Assembly: GCF_034702125.1 (NCBI RefSeq)
Contig: NC_085880.1
Location: 16,531,148 to 16,595,147 of the forward strand
From: Engraulis encrasicolus
Taxonomy: Eukaryota; Chordata; Actinopteri; Clupeiformes; Engraulidae
Direction: 5' to 3'
DNA length: 64,000 nt
Position 1 is the stretch's first letter; each line of letters opens with the position of its first letter. Positions 1 to 10,400 of this stretch are shown in pieces. Position numbers and translations under genes: made by a program. Under the pieces are notes generated by a model, which had not been told where the DNA came from, made no database searches, and saw only the letters and a program-made list of their open reading frames with translations.

Positions 1-2420
1 CTGCCCAGCAGGGAAATCAGAGGTTTGTGATCAGTCTGTATTAAAAAGTCCTTCCCTATCAGGTAAGACTGAAAACGCTCGCACGCCCAGGTCAGCGCCA
101 GCGCTTCCTTCTCTATCTGGGCGTATCTACGCTCCGTGTCTGTCATGCTGCGAGATATGAAGGCTACTGGCCTCCACTCTCCAGACTGCTGCTTCTGTGA
201 TAATACTCCCCCTAGCCCAAAGGATGAAGCATCTGCTGCTACTATAGTCTCTCGGTGCAGACAGTACTGGGCCAGGACTGTTGGCGAGCTGAGTTCTCTG
301 CGCAGCTCGTCGAATGCTCTCTGCTGTGCACTGCCCCACACCCAGTCTGTGTCGGATTTGAGCAGGTCTCTAAGTGGCTGAGTGAGCTGTGCTATACGTG
401 GGGAGAACTTGCCCACGTAGTTGACCATGCCCACAAACCTTTTGACGTCCGCAGCATCCTTGGGGGTGGGCATCTCTGTGATGGCTTTTATCTTTGCTGG
501 ATCTGCTTGTATGCCCCTCTCGCCGACGATGTGGCCCAGGAACGTCACCTCGCTGACGGCGAACTGGCACTTTTCACTGTTCAGTGTCAGCCCCTGTTCC
601 TGGAGCCGCCCCAACACCCTGTGCAGCCTCTGGTCATGTTGCTCTCGAGTTGACCCGAAGACCAGGATGTCATCAGCATGGCATACAGTCCCTTCTAGCC
701 CTGTCAGCATCTGTGTCAGCCGTTTTTGGAAGTGCTCAGGTGCTGACGATATGCCGAATGGCAGTCTCTTGTAGCAGTATCGCCCGAATGGCGTGATGAA
801 TGTAGTGAGTGGGACTGATTGTGGATGTAGGGGTACCTGCCAGAATCCAGCTGTAGCATCCAGCTTCGAAAACACCGTGGCCCCAGCCAGCTTGGCCAGG
901 GTTTCGTCGACAGCTGGCAGGATGTGTCTCTCTCTGCAGATGTACTCGTTCAGGCGAGTCATGTCGGAGCAGATCCTGATTTTCCCGTTGGGCTTCGGAG
1001 CCACGACCATGCCCGCACACCAATCTGTAGGCTCCTCTATGGGCACGATCACACCCATTTTCTCCATTCTCTGGAGCTCCTCCTTGACCTTGTCGTGCAG
1101 TGGCAGAGGTACACGACGTGGTAGCGACAGTGCAAAGGGCTTAACATTGTCCTTTAATTTGATTTTGTACTCTCCTGTGAGGCAACCCAGTCCTGTGAAG
1201 ACCTCGGAGTACTGTTTCTTCATGTCATTCTCAGACTCAACTACACTGTCCACTACATGAATCAATTTCAGGTCTGAAATGGCTGGCAGACCCAGCAGTG
1301 GTGTTGCTAGCTTTTGCACCACATAGACAGGCTGTACTGTTGTCCTGTCTTTGTATGTCATTACTGCATTAAACTGACCTCTGACCTGAAGTGGTTCGTT
1401 GCTGGGTCCACACAGTGGTATGGATGCTTTGGTGAGTGGGCCATGCAGTCTCTCGGAGTAGGCAGCGCTTGGGATGACGGTTGCGTCCGCACCTGTATCC
1501 AGCTTGAAGGTAAGTGACTGTCCATTCACTTTCAGTGTTTTCGTCCATGCAGGTTTCCTCCCTGTGGACACTGCACCCAGGAAAAGTGTCCCCTCTTCCT
1601 CTGCCTCCAGCACTGCACCTACTCTGCCCGACTTGCAAACGGCTGCAAAATGCCCCCTCTTCCTACATTTCCTGCACTCAGCATCTCGTGCAGCACAGTT
1701 GTTCAGGGAGTGTGGCGGCCCTTTTCCACACCGCCCACAGCTTTTCTGTCCTTTTTGAAAGTCCTTTTGTCCCTTTCCATAGGACATTTTCCCTGTCTGA
1801 TTGTCTCTGAATGTCTTTTTCTTAAATTTCAGCAAGTCCACATTCGCCTCTCTTTGTTCGCTAGCCATAGCCTCCCGCACCACTGGCTGCTGCTTTTTAA
1901 TTTCTTCGTGTTGGCGAATTGCTGTGATTGCCTTTTCCAACGTTAATTCATTGTCCCGTTGTAACTTTTCGGAAAGTCCGTTGTGTTTTATGCCAACGAC
2001 TAATCTGTCTCTGATCATTTCGTCTTGCAGAGGGCCATATTGGCAGTGCTCAGACAGTTTATAAACTGCCGCGATGAAGGCTTCAGCGGTTTCGCCTGCC
2101 TCCTGGCTACGCCTGTTAAAGCGCGCCCTTTCATAAATGACGTTGTACTTGCAAATGAAATATTTGTCAAAAGCTGCCCTCACTGACTGATACTTGTTAA
2201 CGCTCTCGTTCTGCTCTGCATCAAAGACGAGGGTTGACAGAATATCGTCTGCCTTATCTCCCATGGCATAAACTAAGGCATTCACCTGGTACTGTTCATC
2301 TTTCTTGTCAAGTCCCGCCGCCACGCGGAATCTTTCGAAACGACGAATCCAGTTCGGCCATGTGGAAAAGTCCGAGAAATCAAAGTTGTCCGGTGGGGTT
2401 ACCGGGAAAAGCGATTCCAT
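1..2420 (-). CDS. Ty3/Gypsy retrotransposon gag-pol polyprotein, 5' part (runs off window)
   Basis: One minus-strand frame starts at the ATG at 2420-2418 and stays open for all 806 visible codons to the window edge. Gag comes first (residues 1 to about 225), followed by two zinc knuckles near residues 228-260 (the second is canonical CX2CX4HX4C). An aspartic protease motif LDTGAD lies near residue 306. Reverse transcriptase follows, with its catalytic box written CHADD near residue 581, where Gypsy elements usually have YXDD or MDD. RNase H starts near residue 725 with ADASSFGLG, KEALAL and TDHKPL. Integrase should lie outside the window. Gag and pol share one frame, with no frameshift or stop. 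The start follows a primer binding site and LTR by about 25 bp, as expected for the first ORF. The lack of any lesion suggests a young copy. Family placement rests on the protease-RT-RNase H order and motifs; the exact clade is not decided. Confidence 0.93.
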   Translation of the reverse strand, partial: MESLFPVTPPDNFDFSDFSTWPNWIRRFERFRVAAGLDKKDEQYQVNALVYAMGDKADDILSTLVFDAEQNESVNKYQSVRAAFDKYFICKYNVIYERARFNRRSQEAGETAEAFIAAVYKLSEHCQYGPLQDEMIRDRLVVGIKHNGLSEKLQRDNELTLEKAITAIRQHEEIKKQQPVVREAMASEQREANVDLLKFKKKTFRDNQTGKMSYGKGQKDFQKGQKSCGRCGKGPPHSLNNCAARDAECRKCRKRGHFAAVCKSGRVGAVLEAEEEGTLFLGAVSTGRKPAWTKTLKVNGQSLTFKLDTGADATVIPSAAYSERLHGPLTKASIPLCGPSNEPLQVRGQFNAVMTYKDRTTVQPVYVVQKLATPLLGLPAISDLKLIHVVDSVVESENDMKKQYSEVFTGLGCLTGEYKIKLKDNVKPFALSLPRRVPLPLHDKVKEELQRMEKMGVIVPIEEPTDWCAGMVVAPKPNGKIRICSDMTRLNEYICRERHILPAVDETLAKLAGATVFSKLDATAGFWQVPLHPQSVPLTTFITPFGRYCYKRLPFGISSAPEHFQKRLTQMLTGLEGTVCHADDILVFGSTREQHDQRLHRVLGRLQEQGLTLNSEKCQFAVSEVTFLGHIVGERGIQADPAKIKAITEMPTPKDAADVKRFVGMVNYVGKFSPRIAQLTQPLRDLLKSDTDWVWGSAQQRAFDELRRELSSPTVLAQYCLHRETIVAADASSFGLGGVLSQKQQSGEWRPVAFISRSMTDTERRYAQIEKEALALTWACERFQSYLIGKDFLIQTDHKPLISLLG

Positions 2421-2445
2421 CCTTATTTCGCTGTGTTCCGACACG

Positions 2446-2459
2446 CACTTCTGACACCA
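2446..2459 (-). promoter_or_regulatory. Primer binding site (tRNA-Leu type) of the Gypsy element
   Basis: On the minus strand this reads TGGTGTCAGAAGTG. That is complementary to the 3' end of a tRNA-Leu acceptor arm including CCA (from knowledge of vertebrate tRNA-Leu). The match covers 14 nt and breaks down beyond. It lies directly inside the LTR and 25 bp before the gag ATG, the canonical position. Confidence 0.7.
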
Positions 2460-2668
2460 TGTACTAATACGTACTTTCTAAGTACTATTATATTAGCTTA
2501 GCTATAACCGGACTGAGGACACGAGACACTGGAGACAGTCAACCATTTAATTAATGACCTTGATCACATAGATCATAACGTATATACATACAGAACCACA
2601 CCCACTTCCTGTGGGGTCCTTAACCTATGGTATCTGATGAGGAACACACAGAACCTATTCAACGCTCA
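2460..2668 (-). mobile_element. 5' LTR of the Gypsy element
   Basis: This is the segment between the primer binding site and the point where hAT transposase coding resumes in frame. On the minus strand it ends ...AGTACA next to the PBS. It starts either TGAGCG (at 2668, giving 209 bp) or TGTGTTCC (about 2650). The 2668 boundary is preferred because the hAT frame is intact up to the base before it. The second LTR is outside the window, so the ends cannot be confirmed by alignment. Confidence 0.65.
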
Positions 2669-3295
2669 CGTTACAGCAACCACCTTCCCTGTCAAGCCCC
2701 AGTGGTCAACAGTCTCCTTCAACAATGCAGACAGGTTGTCCGCTGTGTGCCTGCCTGGCATACTCTTGGTCATTAGGACAGCTGATTTCATGTGCCAGTC
2801 CTGGTCTATCCAGTGGCATGTCACTGTCACGTAGGACTCCGTGGTGAGCGCTGTCCAGGAGTCTGTAGTGATTGCAACGCTCTTGACAGCAGAGAGGTTA
2901 GCGAGGAGCTCACCATTCTTGCCGGCAAAGCGATGCCCGATCCTGGAGGTGATCGTCTGGCGTGACGGGATTGAGAAGTTGGGTTCCATGAGTTTCATGA
3001 GCTCTTTAAAGCCCTGTCCGCTCACCATATCAATCGGTAGCAAATCCTTTTCGATCATCTGGCATATTTTTTTGGTAATCATTTCCGACCGCTGCTTGTC
3101 ACATGCCCTCCCCCCAAGCATAGCTAGGACCGTTGTTTGGCTTCGTTGCTCATCGAGGTGAGGGTGGCGCACTTTCATATGATAAATCATAGTTGTTGTG
3201 CTGCCGCTGTATCTAAAGCTGGTGTCACATAGCGAACACTTGACATCACTCTCGCCGACTTTTGAGAAATATTTCCACACAGCACTTTTCGGCAT
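2666..3295 (-). pseudogene. hAT-superfamily transposase (BED finger type), N-terminal part, truncated by LTR insertion
   Basis: The 209-codon minus-strand frame begins MPKSAVWKYFSKV, a typical start for ZBED-like hAT transposases. Residues 18-46 form a BED-type zinc finger (CSLC ... HMKVRH). Residues near 147-160 carry TTDSWTALTTESY, which includes a catalytic aspartate of hAT enzymes. The frame stays clean until codon 209 and then hits a stop supplied by the adjoining Gypsy LTR. A complete enzyme is usually about 600 residues, so roughly two thirds is cut off and presumably lies beyond the retrotransposon, outside the window. The visible part has no frameshift, so the gene was probably intact when the LTR element landed. 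Confidence 0.9.
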
Positions 3296-3882
3296 GACGG
3301 CTGTCTTGTTTCAGGTCCTCTGCTTTGTAATTTTTTGCAACATTCTAAGTTGGCGCCAACTATCCCCATAAAGGTATTTTCAGATCCATTTGTATGTAGC
3401 GTATTTGTAACAATTTGTGTCGTTTCATTTTTGTTTACAACATTAAAAGTTTTTTCGCCTATATGTTCTAACTGTTTATATAATGGGTACCATGCTTCAC
3501 ATAAGCCTTATTTATTTATTTTTTCACGTAAGCCTTTATTTTTTTTAACTGCGCAGACAGGACCTGTCATGTCCAGTGGCGTCACTATAGCAACCGGTAA
3601 ACTGTTCGTTTTCCGAATGACTGTGAGCTCTCCCACAGCAGAGCCATGGTCTGTGCTGTGGTTGTTGTGCTTAATAAATTCCACCACGGGACGGCTCATG
3701 CTGACAGTTATATTTTTTAGAAAGGCTATTGAGTGATCATATCGGCCCATATAATAGCGTACAACACCAATAACGTGTGTGTGTGTAGGGGGGGGGGGGC
3801 GGTTAACCGGTAAAAAAATGTTTAACCGGTTACCGTACATCCAGTCGACTACCGGTTAACCGGTTACCGGTTAACATCCCTA
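2669..3882 (-). mobile_element. hAT transposon, transposase-side terminus
   Basis: The segment holds the transposase start and about 590 bp of leader, ending at a terminus that reads TAGGGATGTTAACCGG on the minus strand. The subterminal region 3800-3880 is dense in ACCGGT/GTTAAC palindromes, typical of fish hAT ends. Stretches of the leader (about 3500-3585, including gacaggacctg) recur in the short element at 28955-29339, which shares these ends. The other end of the element is outside the window. Confidence 0.8.
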
Positions 3883-4918
3883 ATGCAAGTACACCCAACT
3901 ATTACGAGCAAGACAAAATTCCATAATTCACAAAATCCATAATTGCCTACAAATAGCATGTTAGCAAAGTGAAGAGAAATGAAATTCATTTCGCACTTAC
4001 TGCCATTGTATCGCACAAACACAAAGTCTTCGTCCGTCTTTCTCTGGGCTCTTTGAAACGCACACCAACGATTTCAGAATGGATCTGATGATGATCATCT
4101 GACGTTCACGCCGAGATACAATATGACCTTATCAAAATGGCCGACCTGGACCTGGGGGAAGCAAGTGACCTTATCAATATGGACGTAGGCCTACACTTGG
4201 ACGGTCCAACTGGCTACAAGCCGCAGCGACATGCTTCTCGCTTTGCCTGAGCATGAACGTGCCCACTGTGGCTTGTTCAGAAATCGTAAACAGCCTTTTC
4301 AAATGGTGTCATGTTTATTAAGGTAGCCTTATGTTTTACAAATTCATCTGTAGCTATCTTCTATCTTTTAAACGGAATGTAGGCTATGTTCTGCTTTTCA
4401 ATAAAAATCTTCTGAAACGAAGGAAAATGACTTACTGTAAGGGACTTTTATTTGGAAAAGACTGTCCAGTGGCGCCATTTGTAAAAATGTGACTGTGTCG
4501 TCAACTTCACGCAGAAAGCAGGAAGACATTTGACAAAAACAAATCAGAACTTAAAAGTGTAACCTGTCTGTTTGCTCGCTTGTCTTCCCCCGGTATGTGT
4601 TTGTCGAACCTTTGTTTAATGACATACATTGGATAACACATTTTAAAGGAGCATGTGTAGTTGGCGAGTTGAACTAACGACATGCATGGGGTGCAAGCGT
4701 TAGCTAGGAGCTAAAGGATTATCTGTCCAAACAGTATTGTTTTTAGGCTAATGGTATGTCTTTTTCTTCAACTAGCCCCCAATAACTTACGTGTAAAAAC
4801 AGAAAAGTAAACTAGCCAGGACATTGGCTTCCAGCAGAATTCTGCGTTGCTGCCCTCGACTGTTGTCATTGTGGGTTTCGCCACTTCACAGATAAATTGC
4901 TTTGGCAGGTTGAGACAA
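3883..4918. other. Region upstream of znf451
   Basis: No ORF of note and no recognised repeat. It should hold the znf451 promoter and 5' UTR. No TATA box or clear TSS signal could be picked out. A possible 3' splice site (cacttcacag) ends at 4892, so the ATG exon may begin there with a non-coding exon further upstream. Confidence 0.4.
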
Positions 4919-5773
4919 ATGTCTTCGGATGCGGTCGATGTGGATGATGTGGAGGATGATGATGTGGAGTTCGTATCCGTGAGTAGTTTTTTTTCTGTCG
5001 TTATATAGTGCTCTATATTAGTAGTGCAGCAACATCAAGTGATAATGTTGTGCTTATGTTTTGATTTCCAATCTAGGAAGGTCCTCTCAGGCCCGTGCTG
5101 GAGTTCATTGACCTCTCCAGTGATGATGACAAAGAGTCTTCAGAAATCGCACGCGCCGATGTAAAGGTTCCATAACTACCGTATTTCTATTTACTGTATC
5201 TTAAATCATTTCCTACTGTGGTCCTGGTAGCTAATGTTAAAGGATCTCATTTTGCACCCTAAGGCCGAGGATGAGGTTGACCAGCACAAAGCCCAGGTCA
5301 CCTCGACGTTGGACAGACTTGCACGGAAAGTGGCTGCTGAAAAACAAGAGAGAGCTGACAAGTGCAAGGCCTTCAAGGTTATCCTTTCTCAGTGTGTGCT
5401 GAGTAAACCAGCTAACTAGTGATAACCAATATCATACCATAACATTCCAGGTTATTGCCTACTGATTTGTGTTTGATTTTCATTTATAGAGGAAGGTGAT
5501 TTCACAACAGGCTCATGGCAGACAAGAGCTGGCATTCAGTGACGGCAATGGAGAGGGCCATGACGCCAAGCGCTGCGTTGACATGTGGCTAAAGATGCCG
5601 GGTAAATGCCAAATAACCAGCTTTATATGGATAGGCATTACAGACACCTTGCTCCTTGAACACATTGATGATTGATTACACTGTTGTAGATGTAAACAGA
5701 AATCTTTTTGTAAGGAATTAAAAAAGAGGGGGCTTATCTGAACTCTATAGTAGGTGTTGAAGAGCAGACAGTC

Positions 5774-5806
<33 letters not shown>

Positions 5807-5826
5807 CACAGACACACAGACACACA

Positions 5827-5880
<54 letters not shown>

Positions 5881-7342
5881 AGCAGAGACGTTTGCAGAAT
5901 GCACTAGAAACTAGATTGCATTTTTGCAGAAAATGAGTCCATGTATGATATCGTAAGCCTTACTGTTGTGGTGCAGGGGTGAAGCCGGGCGTCATCAACA
6001 ATGGAGGAGGGTGGAGGAGACGGTCGGCAGCCTCGGCTGCCATGTTCAAGGCCAGCCCTCAGACCTGCCCCGTCATCAACTGCGGACGCGTCTACGAGAA
6101 CAAGGCACTCCTGGAGGGACACCTCATCAGGTTAGAGGTCACTAGCATGGATGAGACTTGGATACAGATTAGATTAGTTTCAAATTCGTCATTAGTTAGT
6201 CAGTATAAATACAAGATGTTAAAATGCACTTTTGGCATCTAATCAGAAGTACAATTAGCAGACGGGCAATATAGGACAGATTTAATGCAGTTTTTACAAA
6301 GTAAAGCAGTATTTACATGTTGACAATAATATGTACAGGTTGGCTTGGCTTTAAAGATGTGAAGAGTTAAATGCCTTTATGTATGAAAATATTCTTTGAT
6401 CCAAAGAAAGGAAGTCCCAACAAGAAGTTTGGGAGCAAAGGGTATATGTATATTTTTACACAACATTATGATCGTTCAAGTCATGATATTTTTCTTGTTC
6501 GTCGTTTTTCAGGTTTGACCACTCTCCCTGTGACCCCAGCATCCTCTTGAAGGGGAATCCTTCTGTTCAATTTGCATGTGTCGCCTGTGGCTCCTACTTT
6601 GACACCAAAGACTCCTGGAGGACGCATCAACAGGCCAAGGTAAACAAGCAACTATCCACGCCCACCCCACATTAGGTGATTAGATTAGTATAGATTAGAT
6701 TAGATTAGATTACTATACTCTTTCCAAAGATAAATACATTTCGTTGTTTCTGCCGCTTTAAAAAAACACTTACAGCAAGCCCTGATACACAAGTGTTTAC
6801 ACCAACATGACATAGTACATACATGGTAAACTTGACTCAACCCACAGGGCATAGCCAAAGGAAATGGTCAGTAGACATAATGACCATCCGCAATGTCACC
6901 AAAAGATAAAAGAGAGAACACAAAGTTATGGCTATACTGGATATGCCTAGATAAAACCAACTTTCATCAGTATTAGAAAATACGTATGTACATTGCATTA
7001 GACAACAATGTGTAATGCAGCCGGTTCCAATTTTGTGGTCTATTGATGGTCCGCACTGAAGCAATGATTTATTATTTAAGAAGCATTGAATCATTTATGT
7101 TGTTTGTTTATGGGTATGTGTGTGCGTGCGTGCATGCGTCTGTGCATCTGTCTGTATTTTGGCTCTGAACTTTTGGTAGATATCCTCATCCAACCCTGGG
7201 AATCATAGGAGCTCCCAGACGTGTCAGCAGATGGTAGCCTTTGCATGTCCATCCTGTTGCCTCCTCTTCAACATCAAGGAAGAGTGCCATCAGCATATGA
7301 CGGAGAAAGACCACTTCACAGAGTGCATTAGAGGCTTTGGTG

Positions 7343-7424
<82 letters not shown>

Positions 7425-10400
7425 CGTTACATTACAACTGATGATCTTCTTTTTTGCAAAGCGACTTAATTATGGATACACAGTGTTGCATACACACCCT
7501 AGGCCTAGAACAACGCGAGGATAAGTGCCTTGATCAACAACACTTCAGACATAGTAGGTGAGAGCACTGGAGAAGATCTACATTTTGTCAGCTGCAGGGC
7601 TTGACACTGGCACCTGCCAACTGGCCAAATGCTGGTAAAACCTGGCTGTGGCTAGTAATACTTTCAATATCACTAGCAAATTTGGATGGCAGCTTATTCC
7701 TTATACACAAGTATCATCGTAACCTACATTCTGTTGTTTGCCCCTTGTGTATCAATTGTTTGTATTTAAGTTCAAGAAAAAACTCAGTAACTCAGAAATT
7801 TCCATGTAGAAAGCTATACACTCATCTTGCGTTAGCACCTCATCTTCTGAGGTTAGATGTACGCTATCATGATGAAGAAAAAAAAAACACCATCAAATAT
7901 GTGGCTAGTGGAATACCTGAATGGCTAGTGGCTCAGGAAAACCACTAGCCACAGTGGACGATGGGTGAAGAAGTTAATGTAAAGCCCTGGTTAGCTGGTA
8001 TGGGATTGGATCCTGGAACCCTCTGATCTGGAGACCAACTGCCTAACTATTAGGCCACAGCTGCCCCAGCAACAGTTTACACTACCAGCTTCCTTGCAGC
8101 ACTTTTGGAAGCGTCCATATACATCACTGCCGTTTCAGACAGAAAAAGTTGATAAGTGCTTAGACTCAGTCAGAACTCTCTGGAAAAGTCTGGGGAGGAT
8201 GCCCTTTGCCCGTCAAGTTGATTAAACAGTACCGCAAGTCTCAGTTGCTATGTGCTGTTAAATTCAACAACTACGTAATTCAACATCTACAGTACATTGA
8301 CTTGTGACCATGCATGTAAATCGAAATGATGTGTTTGGACAAATGGCTGTCTAGTAGCAGTGAGTGACCTTGGCATCTGTTGTGCTCCCTCTTCCCTGGA
8401 CTGCAGCTTCCAAAGATGTGGCCACGCCTGTACCTGTCCCCCGCTACGCCAAGAACCGCCTCATCGCGCTCTGCAAGGACGTGACCTCCAGCGTCCGATG
8501 CTCGGGGTGCAAAAAACGCCTGGCGTCGCACATGGAGGCACGGGCACATTTCAAGTACGTCATCCTACCCAACAATTTAGTCATAACACACACGCACGCA
8601 CGAAAGCATGCACACTCACTCACTCACTCACTCACGGACACACACTCTTTGGGTCTTTCTCAAAAGCAAGGCCAGTGTCCTTCCAAGTGTATCAGCCTAA
8701 TTAGTCACGCCCAGTGATTGGATACCCTTTATCAGTCACACCCAGTGATTGGATATTCTGTAGAGTTCACCAAAAAGTATCCAATCACTGGGCGTGACTA
8801 ATTAGGCTGATACACTTGGAAGGACACTGGCCTAGCATTTGAGAAAGACCCTTTGTCTACCTCTTTGATTTTGTGCATGTGATGTCAGTATGTGATGTCA
8901 TGTAATTTATGTTAAATGAAGCAGTGAACAGTTTTTTGCAGATGTATTTAAAATAGCTGTTGTTATTATAAAAAAGGATTTCTACTATTGCTGATCACTT
9001 GTGTCAACTCTGCCATTGAAGTTATGGTTTTGCCCATGTTCGTCTGATTTTGATGTTGTTGTGCTTTTGGTGTGGTTGTGCGCACCACAACAACTCTTCC
9101 TGTTCACCTCTTCTAGAATGAAAAACGCTGTTTGTCTGTTTTTATGCATTCAGTATCATTTCAGTAATACTAAATGAAGCAGTCAAAAGGTTGTGCGGAG
9201 TTGTCTCAAACCAAGTGTTGTCAACACTAGAATGTCCCCCGTGCTCTCCCCCGCAGTGTGCACTGCCGGAACGCCACAGCCATGGCGGTAGCGGAGCAGA
9301 CGGTCGCCGAGGTGATGCGGCAGCGCATGGGCGTCCTGGGCCGCTGCACGGCCTGTCCCAAGCTCTTCCACAAGCCCTTCCAGATGGACGAGCACAAGCA
9401 ACAGACGGCGCATCACGTGGAGCTGACGGGCTGCATGGAGAAAGCCCTGCTGCACTACAGCGATGTGCAGGAGACCCTGCAGCTGGCCGGCAGGGCTCCA
9501 GGAGCCCCGGCAGCAGGATCGTCCACCCCAGGCGCAGGGCCGTCCAAGCGGGCCAGGGGGCAAACGGAGTCCCCTCAGGGGAGCAGCCAGGACACCCCTG
9601 CCAAGCGGAAGAAGCGAACAGCCTCGGCTGACGGAGGCTTGCCTGGGTCAGGTGGTGGTGTTGAGCTGACCACGGTGTGGAGTTGCGAGTGTGGCCAGCG
9701 CTTCCCCGAGGAGGCGCAGGCCACCGCGCACCTGCTGGCGGTCAACCAGGTGTTCCACAAGTGCGCCGTCTGCGGCAAGCTGATGGGCGAGGCGTCCATC
9801 ACCCGGCTGCACATGAGCCGCTTCCACGGCGGCGCGCACCTCTCCAACTTCCTGCTGCACTGCCGGCCGTGCCGCCTGGACCTGCCGCGCATGCAGGACA
9901 TCATGGCGCACGTGGCCGCCGAGCACCAGGGACACACCTTCTACCTGGAGAAACAGGAAGAGGCCATAGCAGCGGCGGGGGTAGGGGCGGGCGGTAAAGC
10001 CCAGATACACCCTCTCCTGGATGAAGCCGCCTCCACCAGCTCTGGGGGTGGGGGTGGTGCAGGGGCGGCGTCGGCGGCGTCTGCCTCTCCACTGCCCGAC
10101 CAGCAGACGTGGCTGTGCCGCATGTGTGAGGAGCTGTTCGAGACGGAGGCGGCGGTACAGGCCCACTGCGGTGACATGGCGGCCCACAGCTTCCAGCGGC
10201 TGGCGTGCGCCCTCTGCCCCCAGAAGTTCTTCAAGGTAGAGTATGAAATATTTTCGTCTTAGTTTACTTTCAGAATTCATTGCTGCCCATTCACAAATGT
10301 CATCTTTTTCATGAGTATTTTCTGCCACCATCAATTTCTAAGTATTCATTATGACAATACATTTTGTCATTTGGTCAGACCAATATACTATTACGGTAGT

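Noticed and set aside
9648..10334. 228-codon minus-strand frame
   Set aside because: It is antisense to the large zinc-finger exon of znf451; the GC-rich coding strand opens shadow frames. The plus frame has the family matches.
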